Assembly: GCA_009701575.1 (NCBI GenBank)
Contig: WLJX01000008.1
Location: forward strand, 1-50,399
Reading direction: 5' to 3'
Length of the DNA stretch: 50,399 nt
Source of the DNA: Actinomycetota bacterium
GTDB taxonomy: Bacteria > Actinomycetota > Actinomycetes > Nanopelagicales > Nanopelagicaceae
The position numbers were made by a program, and so were the translations under genes. Below the pieces are notes generated by a model. The model worked only from the letters and a program-made list of their open reading frames with translations, was not told the DNA's origin and made no database searches. The first letter of the stretch is position 1. Each line of letters begins with the position of its first letter. Shown piece by piece: positions 17,269-26,900 of this stretch.

Positions 17269-18365
17269 TGAAACGTGTTTTACTAGTAGGAGGTGGCACT
17301 GCTGGCCACGTTGAACCTGCACTAGCTGTAGGAAACTGGCTTCTAGGTGCAAGTTCTGATATCGCTTGTGAATTTATTGGAACGAAGAGTGGAATCGAAA
17401 ATGAACTTGTTCCACTTGCTGGCTTGAAGTTGCACCACATTCAGAAGGCACCACTCCCGAGGTCGTTCGCTCTTTCAACGTTTTTATGGCCGATCAAATT
17501 TGGAGTTTCCATCGCCCAGGCCCTACGGATTGTAAAGAGTGCAGACTTAGTGATTGGCTTCGGTGGTTATGTAAGCGCCCCTTGTTATGTTGCCGCAAGA
17601 ATCTCTGGTGTTCCCCTAATAATTCATGAAGCAAATGCGATACCAGGATGGGCAAACAAGTTAGGTGCAAAGTTTGCAGATGAAGTGCTAGTTGCCTTTA
17701 AGGGCTCATTAAAAGTTGGCGGCAATTGGGCTACGGCAAAGTTAGTCGGAATGCCAATCAGGGAAGAGATATTTTCAATTAGTACTATGAGCAAGTCAGA
17801 CCGTTCTGGGATCTGGGATGCTACATACCGAGAACTTGGATTAGATAGAAGCAAGCGAACAATATTTATTTTTGGTGGTTCATTGGGAGCGCAAACTATT
17901 AACGAGGTTATTGAGCAGGTTCTTCCTGAGCTCTTGAAACTTGATATCAATATTATTCATGGAGTAGGTAAGGGCAATACCTTGCCAAAAGCTGTTCCAG
18001 GTTATGTTCCACTGTCATATATTTCGAACATGGCCGCAATGTACATTGCAAGTGATTTGGTAATCGCCAGAGGCGGGGCAGTAACTTGCTCAGAACTTGA
18101 TGTTGCTAACTCTTTCGCGCTAATCATCCCGCTTCCAATCGGCAATGGCGAACAAGTTGCAAACGCCCAAGATCTTGTTACAAAAGGAGCGGCGGAAATT
18201 TGCTTGAATTCTGACTTCACGCCAGATTGGTTACTTGCAAATATTAGTAATCTAATCTCGAAGGCGGATAGGTGGAAAATCAAGAAGAACCAGGTAACAA
18301 CAACACCTTCTGTTGAAATAATTGGTGAAATTGTTTTAAATAATTTGGATGGAAGTTCTAAATGA
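17268..18365 (+). CDS. murG: Lipid II-forming GlcNAc transferase MurG
   Basis: MurG adds GlcNAc to lipid I on the cytoplasmic membrane face. The 365-residue GT28 glycosyltransferase begins with the glycine-rich loop G-G-G-T-A-G-H-V-E-P-A (residues 7-17). It has H-E-A-N-A-I-P-G in the N-terminal domain, and G-G-S-L-G-A-Q-T-I-N near residue 204 plus R-G-G-A-V-T-C-S-E near residue 269 in the UDP-GlcNAc domain. It overlaps ftsW (TAATG) and murC (ATGA). Confidence 0.95.
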   Translation: MKRVLLVGGGTAGHVEPALAVGNWLLGASSDIACEFIGTKSGIENELVPLAGLKLHHIQKAPLPRSFALSTFLWPIKFGVSIAQALRIVKSADLVIGFGGYVSAPCYVAARISGVPLIIHEANAIPGWANKLGAKFADEVLVAFKGSLKVGGNWATAKLVGMPIREEIFSISTMSKSDRSGIWDATYRELGLDRSKRTIFIFGGSLGAQTINEVIEQVLPELLKLDINIIHGVGKGNTLPKAVPGYVPLSYISNMAAMYIASDLVIARGGAVTCSELDVANSFALIIPLPIGNGEQVANAQDLVTKGAAEICLNSDFTPDWLLANISNLISKADRWKIKKNQVTTTPSVEIIGEIVLNNLDGSSK

Positions 18366-19750
18366 AGTTGCCGGATTTGAATGGAAAGCGCGTTCACTTT
18401 ATTGGTTTAGGTGGCGCAGGAATGAGTGGAATTGCCAGAATCATGTTGGCTCGAGGCATTTCCATTTCAGGTTCCGATGCTAAGGATTCCAGCGTTCTTG
18501 CAGGTTTACGAACTTTAGGTGCCGAGGTATTTATTGGCCACCAGGCAATCAATCTAGGTAGCGCTGATGTTTTAGTTGTTTCAAGTGCAATAGATGAGAT
18601 AAATCCTGAACTTGTTGCGGCAAAGCAGAAAGGGATAACGATTTTGGCAAGAGCAGAGGCTCTCGCTCTCTTAATGTCAGAATCAAAATCAATTGCAATT
18701 GCCGGCACTCATGGAAAAACTACAACAACATCAATGTTGACAGTGGCGTTACAGCAGGCCGGACTTGATCCATCTTTCGCAATTGGCGGAATGATTAACC
18801 GCGGTGGAACTAACGCACACTTAGGTTCCGGAGATATTTTTGTCGCAGAAGCAGATGAATCTGATGGCTCATTCTTGGCATACAAACCTTTCGGTGCAAT
18901 CATTACAAATATTGAATTGGATCACGTAGATCACTTTCCAGATATGGCGGCGGTAAACCGTAGCTTTCTAGCCTTTGTAGATTCGATTCAACCCGAGGGC
19001 TTTTTGATTGTTGGTATCGATAGCCCAGGCGCTGTGCATCTACTTTCGCAAATTAAGCGGGGCGATATCGAGATTATTACTTACGGAGAGAGCGCAGATT
19101 ATTCGATATCCCACCTTTCGCTACAGCCAAGTGAGTCACACGCTCGCATCACAAAATTGGGCAAAGTAATAGGTGAACTTTCGCTTTCTATCCCAGGGCA
19201 GCACAATATTGAAAACGCGCTAGCAGCACTAGTCGCGGGTTTGAAATTCGGCGCTCCAAGTGGCGAACTTCTGAAGGGTTTGGAGAGCTTTAGTGGCGCC
19301 AAGAGGAGATTCGAAAATAAGGGGAGCGTTAACGGGATAACTGTAATCGACGATTATGGCCACCACCCAACTGAAGTACGCGTTACCTTAGAAACAGCAA
19401 AGCGATTTGCTGGAGCCGGAAAAGTTATTGTTATTTTTCAACCTCATCGATACTCCAGAACTGCAATGTTTGTATCAGAATTTGCCCAAGTTCTAGATAT
19501 TGCAGATCAAGTATTCCTTTTGGAAATTTATGCAGCAAGTGAAACCGCTATTCCGGGTGTTTCATCGATTCAAATTGCGAATGAGATGGCGAGCTCAAAG
19601 GTTAAATTCGAGCCTTCGATGATTGATGTCGTTAACTCTGCAGTCGAGGTGGCCCAGCCAGGGGATTTAATAATCACACTTGGAGCAGGCGATGTAAATC
19701 TATTAGTTCCACTAATCCTGCAGACGCTGGAAGAGAAAATTGCAAAGTAG
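18362..19750 (+). CDS. murC: UDP-MurNAc:L-alanine ligase MurC
   Basis: MurC adds the first stem residue, L-alanine. The 462-residue protein has the N-terminal loop H-F-I-G-L-G-G-A-G-M-S-G-I-A (residues 12-25), the ATP loop A-G-T-H-G-K-T-T-T-T near residue 115, D-E-S-D-G-S near residue 165 and D-D-Y-G-H-H-P-T-E near residue 331. Together with MurD, MurE and MurF it completes the soluble ligase set in one operon. ftsQ starts within its last codons. Confidence 0.95.
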   Translation: MKLPDLNGKRVHFIGLGGAGMSGIARIMLARGISISGSDAKDSSVLAGLRTLGAEVFIGHQAINLGSADVLVVSSAIDEINPELVAAKQKGITILARAEALALLMSESKSIAIAGTHGKTTTTSMLTVALQQAGLDPSFAIGGMINRGGTNAHLGSGDIFVAEADESDGSFLAYKPFGAIITNIELDHVDHFPDMAAVNRSFLAFVDSIQPEGFLIVGIDSPGAVHLLSQIKRGDIEIITYGESADYSISHLSLQPSESHARITKLGKVIGELSLSIPGQHNIENALAALVAGLKFGAPSGELLKGLESFSGAKRRFENKGSVNGITVIDDYGHHPTEVRVTLETAKRFAGAGKVIVIFQPHRYSRTAMFVSEFAQVLDIADQVFLLEIYAASETAIPGVSSIQIANEMASSKVKFEPSMIDVVNSAVEVAQPGDLIITLGAGDVNLLVPLILQTLEEKIAK

Positions 19751-20453
19751 GACTAAGCGAACTCTCTGGACTTTGTTAACTGGTCTTCTCATTGCAGCAC
19801 TCGCTTTCGGATTAGGTTGGTCAAAGCTATTGGCTCTTGAAGCCGTAACAATTACTGGAACTAATCAAATTATATTGATTGAGAATCAACTTAAGGCCGC
19901 AGAATCTAAATTGGTAATCGGTCAGCCACTTGCTCGCATAAATCCAAGAACTGAAGAGAATACGGTTACAGATTTAGAGTGGGTTGCTAGTGCAAATCTC
20001 TCAAGAAATTGGTGGACAGGCAGAGTGAGACTGCACGTTACGCCACGAATTCCGGTCGCAGTTTACGCCGATGTAAATGATGCGAATGGTTCTCCCAAAT
20101 ATCTGGCAAAAAATGGCGTTGAATTCTCCTCACCACAAAGCTTTAGCAACCTGGCAAAAATCTCAATTGGCACGAAGTCCAAAGGAGAGCGCAAGGAAAT
20201 TGCGATGTTCATAGCAAATCTCTCTGCTGAGATAGTCGCGGGCATGACACGTCTAGAAATTGCTGGAAATAAAGTGATTCTGATGGAGACAAATTTCAGG
20301 AAGCCATCTCTGACGATCATATGGGGTGCTAGAAATAGCGTGACTGATATCGAGGTGAAAAGCGTTGTTTTAATGGGTTTATTGGCGCTTCCTGAAAACA
20401 AGAAAATTACTGAAATTGATTTGAGTATTGCTGATTCACCTATTGTTAAATGA
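19740..20453 (+). CDS. ftsQ: Cell division protein FtsQ
   Basis: The 237-residue protein has one membrane helix (about residues 9-27), then a POTRA-like domain (V-T-I-T-G-T-N-Q-I onward) and the FtsQ core with N-L-S-R-N-W-W-T-G-R-V-R-L-H-V and R-I-P-V-A-V-Y. FtsQ bridges cytoplasmic and outer division proteins through FtsL. The start is TTG 19740, 11 bases inside murC, with GGAAGAGA six bases upstream; no ATG or GTG gives a complete N-terminal helix. It is the last gene before a promoter-containing gap and ftsZ. Confidence 0.88.
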   Translation: MQSRTKRTLWTLLTGLLIAALAFGLGWSKLLALEAVTITGTNQIILIENQLKAAESKLVIGQPLARINPRTEENTVTDLEWVASANLSRNWWTGRVRLHVTPRIPVAVYADVNDANGSPKYLAKNGVEFSSPQSFSNLAKISIGTKSKGERKEIAMFIANLSAEIVAGMTRLEIAGNKVILMETNFRKPSLTIIWGARNSVTDIEVKSVVLMGLLALPENKKITEIDLSIADSPIVK

Positions 20454-20468
20454 GTTTTAAAAGCTAAA

Positions 20469-20526
20469 TATAATTTTTTTAAATTTCGTGTCGGTCGTTG
20501 ATTGAGAGTGCCAACACGCATAGTTT
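20469..20526 (+). promoter_or_regulatory. Candidate ftsZ promoters
   Basis: The 136-base gap before ftsZ contains a perfect TATAAT (20469-20474) without a clear -35. A second possible pair is TTGATT (20498-20503), 17 bases, TAGTTT (20521-20526). Either would give ftsZ its own transcript in addition to read-through from the wall genes. Confidence 0.45.
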
Positions 20527-20547
20527 TACCACTTAGTAAGCATCACG

Positions 20548-20568
20548 TAAATCTCAAGTAGAGATTTA
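20548..20568 (+). promoter_or_regulatory. Hairpin in the ftsZ leader
   Basis: TAAATCTC and GAGATTTA form a perfect 8-bp stem around AAGTA, 21 bases before the ftsZ start codon. Both promoter candidates lie upstream, so the element would be in the messenger. It may influence translation or serve as an operator. Confidence 0.6.
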
Positions 20569-20589
20569 GGGTTTAGAAAGAGGCGGATT

Positions 20590-21738
20590 GTGGCTACACC
20601 ACAGAACTATTTAGCAGTCATCAAAGTTGTCGGAGTTGGTGGCGGCGGTGTTAATGCAATCAATCGCATGATTGAAGCAGGACTTAAAGGTGTTGAGTTC
20701 ATTGCAATCAATACTGATTCCCAACAATTAATTATGAGTGATGCTCATGTGAAATTAGATATTGGTAGAAAGTTAACTCGCGGTCTTGGTGCTGGCGCTG
20801 CACCAGAAATTGGAAAGCAAGCTGCGCTTGATCACACAGAAGAAATTGAAGAGATGCTTCGTGGCGCAGATATGGTTTTCGTTACCGCAGGTGAAGGCGG
20901 CGGTACTGGTACAGGTGGTGCTCCGATTGTTGCAAAGATTGCTAAAGATTTAGGAGCGCTAACTGTTGGTGTTGTAACAAAACCATTTACCTTTGAAGGA
21001 AAACGTCGTACTGCGCAAGCAGATGAGGGTATCGCGTTGCTTCGCGAAGAAGTTGACACTCTTATTGTTATTCCTAATGATCGTTTACTTGCAATTTCGG
21101 ATCGCTCAATTAGCCAACTCGAGGCATTTAGAAGTGCAGATCAAGTTCTTCTTTCGGGAGTGCAAGGCATCACTGATTTAATTACGACACCAGGTTTAAT
21201 AAATTTGGACTTTGCAGATGTTAAGAGCGTTATGTCTGGTGCTGGATCAGCACTTATGGGAATAGGTTCAGCTCGTGGTGAAGCACGTGCAACTCGCGCA
21301 GCCGAACTTGCAATTTCGAGTCCACTTCTTGAAGCATCAATCGATGGTGCACATGGAGTTCTATTGTCAATCGCTGGTGGCTCCGATATCGGATTATTCG
21401 AGTTGAGCGAAGCCGCAGAACTCGTCGCACAATCCGCACATCCCGATGCAAACATTATTTTTGGAACTGTAATTGATGATGCGCTAGGTGATGAAGTTCG
21501 AGTAACTGTTATCGCTGCCGGCTTCGATGGTGGCATGCCTAAGCGAGTTTCAGTACCGGTAATTGATGCTGCGTCGCTTAGTGGAAATGCTGATCCGATT
21601 GCGTCAAACGACCCGCTTGCGGTAGCGCTTGATATTCCTACCGTTTCGATTTCCACTGCAAATGCTCCTCGCAAGCGGATTACATTTGAAGACTTGGTGA
21701 CTGAAGACGATATCGATATTCCTGATTTCATGAAGTAA
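20590..21738 (+). CDS. ftsZ: Cell division GTPase FtsZ
   Basis: FtsZ polymerises into the cytokinetic ring. The 382-residue protein has the nucleotide loop V-G-G-G-G-V-N-A near residue 16, the tubulin signature G-E-G-G-G-T-G-T-G near residue 100, and T7-loop residues near L-D-F-A-D-V. A variable linker precedes the conserved tail [11 protein letters not shown], the peptide that binds SepF and other partners in actinobacteria. The GTG start is preceded by AAAGAGGCGG. It has its own promoter region. Confidence 0.96.
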   Translation: MATPQNYLAVIKVVGVGGGGVNAINRMIEAGLKGVEFIAINTDSQQLIMSDAHVKLDIGRKLTRGLGAGAAPEIGKQAALDHTEEIEEMLRGADMVFVTAGEGGGTGTGGAPIVAKIAKDLGALTVGVVTKPFTFEGKRRTAQADEGIALLREEVDTLIVIPNDRLLAISDRSISQLEAFRSADQVLLSGVQGITDLITTPGLINLDFADVKSVMSGAGSALMGIGSARGEARATRAAELAISSPLLEASIDGAHGVLLSIAGGSDIGLFELSEAAELVAQSAHPDANIIFGTVIDDALGDEVRVTVIAAGFDGGMPKRVSVPVIDAASLSGNADPIASNDPLAVALDIPTVSISTANAPRKRITFEDLVTEDDIDIPDFMK

Positions 21739-21771
21739 TCTTCAAAATTAATTTGCTAAGCGGGTACCCAA

Positions 21772-22437
21772 ATGGCGCAAATTCTCTTTACCTCGCGCGA
21801 GGGTGGTATTTCTAACGAGCCCTTTGATTCTTTGAACCTCGGCAACCACGTGGGAGATCTCCCGGATGATGTTGCAACAAATCGAAATATGCTCAAAGCG
21901 ATGTTGAGTCGTAAAGCGCCAGTATTTATGAATCAAGTGCATGGCGATGGCGTCCTTGAAGTTAGTTCGGAAACTAGTTCGCCTATCACTGCAGATGCGC
22001 TAGTAACTAGAGAGCCAGGTCTCCCACTTGCAGTTCTTACCGCGGATTGTTTGCCGATCCTGATTTCAAGTCCAACCGTTGTTGGAGCAGTACATGCTGG
22101 CCGTAAAGGAGTTCTGAACGGTGTTATTGGTAAGGCGGTTATGGCGATGCAATCCCTAGGGGGAGTGGATCTAGTGGCGAGAATTGGGCCAGCAATTTGT
22201 AGCGAATGTTATGAAGTGGATGAGCAGATGTATGAAGATGCGATCAAAATAGTTCCAGAACTAGCAACTTCATCCGAAAAGCGCTGTCTGGATCTACTTA
22301 GTGGAGCAAAGTCCCAGCTAGAGAGTTATGGGATAAAAGTTTCGAGTGTAGATATTTGCACAGCTCATAACTTGAATTTTTTCTCGTATCGTCGTGAAGC
22401 CAAAACCGGAAGAAGCGCTGGAGTTATTGTGTTATGA
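21772..22437 (+). CDS. pgeF: Peptidoglycan editing factor PgeF (YfiH/laccase-domain family)
   Basis: PgeF-family proteins are purine- or peptidoglycan-precursor-editing enzymes; the E. coli member removes wrongly incorporated L-Ser from UDP-MurNAc. The 221-residue protein has the family metal-site patterns N-Q-V-H-G-D (His near residue 52), T-A-D-C-L-P-I and A-V-H-A-G-R-K-G near residue 105, then R-I-G-P-A-I-C. It follows ftsZ by 33 bases and overlaps yggS by ATGA, the normal actinobacterial order. Confidence 0.88.
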   Translation: MAQILFTSREGGISNEPFDSLNLGNHVGDLPDDVATNRNMLKAMLSRKAPVFMNQVHGDGVLEVSSETSSPITADALVTREPGLPLAVLTADCLPILISSPTVVGAVHAGRKGVLNGVIGKAVMAMQSLGGVDLVARIGPAICSECYEVDEQMYEDAIKIVPELATSSEKRCLDLLSGAKSQLESYGIKVSSVDICTAHNLNFFSYRREAKTGRSAGVIVL

Positions 22438-23102
22438 GTAATCGCAAGAGCGAAATTGAAGCAAATTTAGCGGATGTAAAATCTCGGATTGAGAAAGCGG
22501 CAAAGGCAGCCGGTAGATCGGCTGATGAAATAACTTTGGTCGCAGTTACAAAAAACTTTCCGGTGAGCGATATTGAAATTCTCTATGAACTTGGAATCCG
22601 AAATTTTGGAGAGAATCGTGATCAAGAGGGTTCAATAAAGGCGCCACAATTTCCAGATGATTGCATCTGGCATTTTCAAGGTCAGATACAGAGCAATAAA
22701 TTGAAATCAATTGCGATCTGGGCTGATGTTGTTCACTCCTTAGATGACCTTTCGCACGCTAAGAAATTAAGTTCCCTTGTGGCAGATCAAGATATTTTTA
22801 TTCAGCTCTCGTTGGACAATCAGCCAAATCGGGGAGGGGTTGCCCTAGACGATTTAGATAGCTTCGCTCGGTCTATCGCCGAACTTGGCAATCTAAACAT
22901 TCGTGGATTAATGGCCGTCGCCCCTTTAGATGAAGAACCCAAGCTGGCCTTTGCACGGTTGAATCTGCTCTCAAAACAGCTCGTGAAAAGCCTTCCGATG
23001 GCTGGTGAAATTTCGGCAGGAATGAGCAACGACTTTGAAGCGGCTATTTCCGAGGGTGCGACACTTATCCGAATTGGTAGCCAAATACTCGGAGTTCGCT
23101 AG
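22434..23102 (+). CDS. yggS: Pyridoxal phosphate homeostasis protein (YggS/PLPBP)
   Basis: This 222-residue fold-type III protein binds pyridoxal phosphate without known catalysis and buffers the cofactor pool. K40 in V-A-V-T-K-N is the cofactor lysine. The patterns G-E-N-R (residues 62-65), W-H-F-Q-G-Q-I-Q-S-N-K and the late S-A-G-M-S-N-D-F are family signatures; many homologues read G-E-N-Y at the first. Association with the division cluster is widespread in Gram-positive bacteria, though the mechanistic link is unclear. Confidence 0.9.
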   Translation: MSNRKSEIEANLADVKSRIEKAAKAAGRSADEITLVAVTKNFPVSDIEILYELGIRNFGENRDQEGSIKAPQFPDDCIWHFQGQIQSNKLKSIAIWADVVHSLDDLSHAKKLSSLVADQDIFIQLSLDNQPNRGGVALDDLDSFARSIAELGNLNIRGLMAVAPLDEEPKLAFARLNLLSKQLVKSLPMAGEISAGMSNDFEAAISEGATLIRIGSQILGVR

Positions 23103-23111
23103 CGCTTAACT

Positions 23112-23117
23112 TATTCT
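23112..23117 (+). promoter_or_regulatory. Candidate -10 of a leaderless sepF message
   Basis: TATTCT lies exactly 6 bases before the sepF ATG, and no ribosome binding site is present between them. The -35 region shows no clear match. Confidence 0.4.
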
Positions 23118-23123
23118 TATGCC

Positions 23124-23615
23124 ATGGCTAATGCATTTAGAAAAGCAGCGAACTTCCTGGGATTAGTAGATGATTTAGAGAACGATCCATCTAATCCTGA
23201 AGTGGCGCAATCAGAACCACGATTTAATCGTCCAGTGCGTACTGCGCCAATCACAGAAGCGTCAGCACCTTCTTATCTTCGTAGCGCATCAACTCGTTCA
23301 ACAACACCAGTACCAACTGCACAAACAAACGTTGTTGTTGACCACATAGTCACTCTGCATCCAAGAATGTATAGCGATGTTCGTGGAATCGGCGAGCACT
23401 ATCGTTTAGGACAACCAGTCATTATGAATTTAAGTGACATGGAAGAGTCAGAGCGCAAACGCATGATTGATTTTGCATCAGGTTTGGTCTTTGGACACTA
23501 CGGAAGCATCGAGCGCGTAACTTCAAAAGTTTTCTTATTGACCCCACCAAATGTAAAGGTCAGCAACGAAGACAAGACCGCTGCTGCGCAAGCAAGTTTC
23601 TTTAACCAAAGCTGA
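23124..23615 (+). CDS. sepF: FtsZ-anchoring protein SepF
   Basis: SepF tethers FtsZ to the membrane. The 163-residue protein opens with an amphipathic-helix-like segment (M-A-N-A-F-R-K-A-A-N-F-L-G-L), then a flexible Pro/Thr-rich linker (about 20-70). The globular SepF domain follows (about 74-150) with H-P-R-M-Y-S-D, G-Q-P-V-I-M-N-L-S and R-M-I-D-F-A-S-G-L. In actinobacteria lacking FtsA and ZipA, SepF is the essential anchor, matching the conserved FtsZ tail encoded nearby. No Shine-Dalgarno site is visible. Confidence 0.93.
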   Translation: MANAFRKAANFLGLVDDLENDPSNPEVAQSEPRFNRPVRTAPITEASAPSYLRSASTRSTTPVPTAQTNVVVDHIVTLHPRMYSDVRGIGEHYRLGQPVIMNLSDMEESERKRMIDFASGLVFGHYGSIERVTSKVFLLTPPNVKVSNEDKTAAAQASFFNQS

Positions 23616-23622
23616 TTATTAA

Positions 23623-23919
23623 TTGGGCCTAATATTTAACGTAATTCATACTGCGCTTAACATATTTATATTGGCGATGGTAGGACGTCTTATTTTAGAT
23701 TACGCAAGAATTTTTGCGGCATCGTGGAGACCAAAAGGAATTGTTCTTGCAATAGCAGAGTTCATCTATGCGGTTACTGATCCAATCGTCAACTTTGTTC
23801 GTCGTTTTGTACCGCCACTTCGACTAGGACCAGTGTCACTCGATCTTTCATTCATTGTAATTTTCTTTGGCGCTCAACTGCTTTCAGGTTTCGTCTCTTC
23901 CATCTCTCGCAGCCTTTAA
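23623..23919 (+). CDS. yggT: YggT family membrane protein
   Basis: This 98-residue protein has two hydrophobic helices (about residues 1-25 and 70-96). It carries the family patterns R-L-I-L-D-Y and Y-A-V-T-D-P-I-V-N-F-V-R-R-F-V-P-P. The TTG at 23623 is the only start codon that preserves the first helix, because a stop codon lies just before it. The role is unknown; linkage to sepF and divIVA in many bacteria suggests polar or septal membrane work. Its stop codon overlaps the ileS stop on the opposite strand by 4 bases. Confidence 0.85.
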   Translation: MGLIFNVIHTALNIFILAMVGRLILDYARIFAASWRPKGIVLAIAEFIYAVTDPIVNFVRRFVPPLRLGPVSLDLSFIVIFFGAQLLSGFVSSISRSL

Positions 23920-26900
23920 CTTTTAGTTAGTTCGAGCCAAAGTCCTAGTTCATTTTCTTCATTAATTTTCTCTGAAATATTTTCAAATTTGGTTGCAAGA
24001 GTTTCTTCGCCAATTTCAGCTACATGCTTAATTATTGCCTTGCTGACTTCGGCGTTAGCACCCCAGCGAACAACAATCCGATCACTAATATCGAATCCGG
24101 ATTGCTTTCGCTCTTCTTGGATTGCTCGAATCACTTCACGAACTAGGCCAGCTTCAATTAGATCAGGAGTTAGCGTTAGATCTAGAGCGACGCTCTCACC
24201 ATTATGACTCGCCACAGACCAACCGATTTTAGGAGTTTCAGTTATTACTAAATCTTCTAAATCGATATCTGCACTCTTACCTAGAGCAAACTCAATTTTT
24301 GCACTTCCAGTTGCTCGAATATTTGCAACCAGCACCCCATGATCCTGAAGGTTTATGGCCTTGGCAATTTCTTGCACATCACCACCGAACTTTGCGCCAA
24401 TAGTTCTGAAGTTTGCCTTGACTGAAATACTGACGAGATCAGCGCCAGCTGATGCGATTTCATCTAAGTTGTGAACATTTAGCTCATCTGAAATATGTGA
24501 ACGGATTTCACTATCCATTTCGTTCCAGCCATTTGCCGCAACAAGGGCCCTTGCTAGTGGTTGGCGAATCTTAACTTTCGACTCTGCGCGTGCAGATCTG
24601 CCAAGTTCTACAAGTCGACGAGATAGGCGTACTGATTTGGAAAGCTTCTCATCGATTGCAGATGCTTTGCTAACTGGAAAGCTAGCTAAGTGAACGGATT
24701 CGAATTCACTAGGTTCTAAGTTGCGAATCATCTCTTGCCAAACATGTTCTGTAATGAATGGAACCATCGGTGCCATCAAAAGAGTTAGCTCCTTGAGACA
24801 GTGATAAAGCGTGTTCAGTGCGGCGCTGTCGCCATCCCAAAATTTACGACGAGATCGACGGACATACCAATTTGAGAGATCATCGATGAATTGGCCGATA
24901 GCACTTCCAGCTTCTTGGGAGTCATAATTTGCATATGCAATATCAACCTTTGCGACTAAGGCGTTGAGTTCGGAGAGAATCCAACGATCCATAGTTGATG
25001 GTTCTTCAGCGAGTCCAGTTAATTTAAAATCAGATGCCTTTGCGTACAAGGTAAAGAACGAGATTGTGTTCCAATAAGTTAACAGGGTCTTTCGTACAAC
25101 ATCAGAAATTGCATCATGGCCAACACGGCGAGAGCTCCAGGGAGATCCAGCAGCCAACATGTACCAACGGACCGCATCTGCGCCATGTTGATCCATCAAT
25201 GGCATCGGTTCTAGAACGTTACCTAAGTGCTTGCTCATCTTGCGACCATCTTTATCCAAGATGTGTCCAAGGCAGAGAACTGTTTCATAAGAACTCTTAT
25301 CAAAGACAAGAGTGCCAATTGTCATCAACGTATAGAACCAACCACGGGTTTGGTCGATTGCTTCGCAGATAAAGTCCGCAGGGTATGAAGCTTCAAACTT
25401 CTCTACAGACCCCTCCTTGTGTGGATAGCCCCATTGTGCAAAGGGCATTGCGCCAGAGTCGTACCAACAATCAATTACTTCAGGAGTTCGATACATTAAT
25501 TCTGAGCATTGCTCACATTTGAATGTGATGTCATCCACAAATGGGCGATGTGGGTCGGTATTTGAAATATCTTTTCCGGCAAGTGTTCCTAATTCCGCGA
25601 GTGAGCCAACGCAGATCTCATGCTTATTTTCACATCGCCAAATTGGAAGTGGGGTTCCCCAATAACGATTTCTTGAAACTGCCCAGTCAATATTGTTATT
25701 CAACCAATCACCGTAGCGCCCAGTCTTAATTGTTTCTGGATGCCAATCCGTATTCGCATTTTCGCGAAGTAGTGCCTCTTTAATCTCAGTTGTTCGGATG
25801 TACCAAGAAGGTTGGGCGTAATACATAAGTGCGGTGTGGCAGCGCCAACAGTGTGGATATGAGTGCTCATACTGCTGTTGTTTGAAAAGTAGCCCTCTAG
25901 ACTTCAAATCTTTAATGATTGGCTTATCTGCCTCTTTAAAGAAGGTGCCACCAATTAACTTCAACTCCGGCAGGAAATGTCCATCGGGTGCAATTGGATT
26001 TACAACTGGCAATCCGTACTTGCGACAAACAGCAAAGTCATCGGCTCCAAATGCTGGGGATTGGTGAACCAAACCTGTTCCATCTTCAACTGTCACATAA
26101 TCAGCAAGGACGATGTAGTGCGCATCTGATATTTCGACAAGATCTAGCGGTGGTGAATATTTAGTGTGCTCGAGCTGCGCGCCAGTGAAAGTGGCGATGA
26201 CTTTGCGCTCTTCACCAAGAATTCCTGCAAGATTTGTAGCAACAACTAACCGTTCGGTCTTCTCTTCATTGGTAATCTCAATTACTTGATATTCGATCTT
26301 CGGATTAACTGCAATAGCGGTATTGGAAACCAAGGTCCATGGTGTTGTTGTCCAAACGAGAAGGCTTGCTCCTAGTTCTGCTAATTCACCAGAGGTTGCA
26401 GGAAAGCGAACGTAAACGGATTGATCTTTAATAGTTTCATAGCCCTGCGAAAGTTCATGATCTGAAAGACCTGTTCCGCAACGAGGGCAATATGGCGCAA
26501 CTCGATAATCTTGAACCAATAGGCCTTTCTTCCAAATCTGTTGCAGCGACCACCAAACACTCTCGACATATTCGCTGGACATAGTCCAATAGGCTTCATC
26601 GAAATCAACCCAGAAACCCATTCGACGAGTCATCGCTGTAAATTCACCAACATGTTCCTGTACTGATACACGACACTCATCATTAAATTTTGCAATTCCA
26701 TACTTCTCGATATCGCCTTTACCGTTAAAGCCAAGTTGTTTTTCGACAGCGATTTCTACGGGAAGACCATGACAATCCCAGCCAGCTTTGCGAACAACTT
26801 TATGGCCTTTCATTGTTTGATAGCGCGGAAATAGGTCTTTAAAAACTCGAGCCTCAATGTGGTGGGTGCCAGGTTTACCGTTGGCAGTAGGTGGACCTTC

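Noticed and set aside
21141-21731. Long minus-strand frame (196 codons) inside ftsZ
   Set aside because: Serine/alanine-rich shadow of ftsZ codon usage with no recognisable domain.
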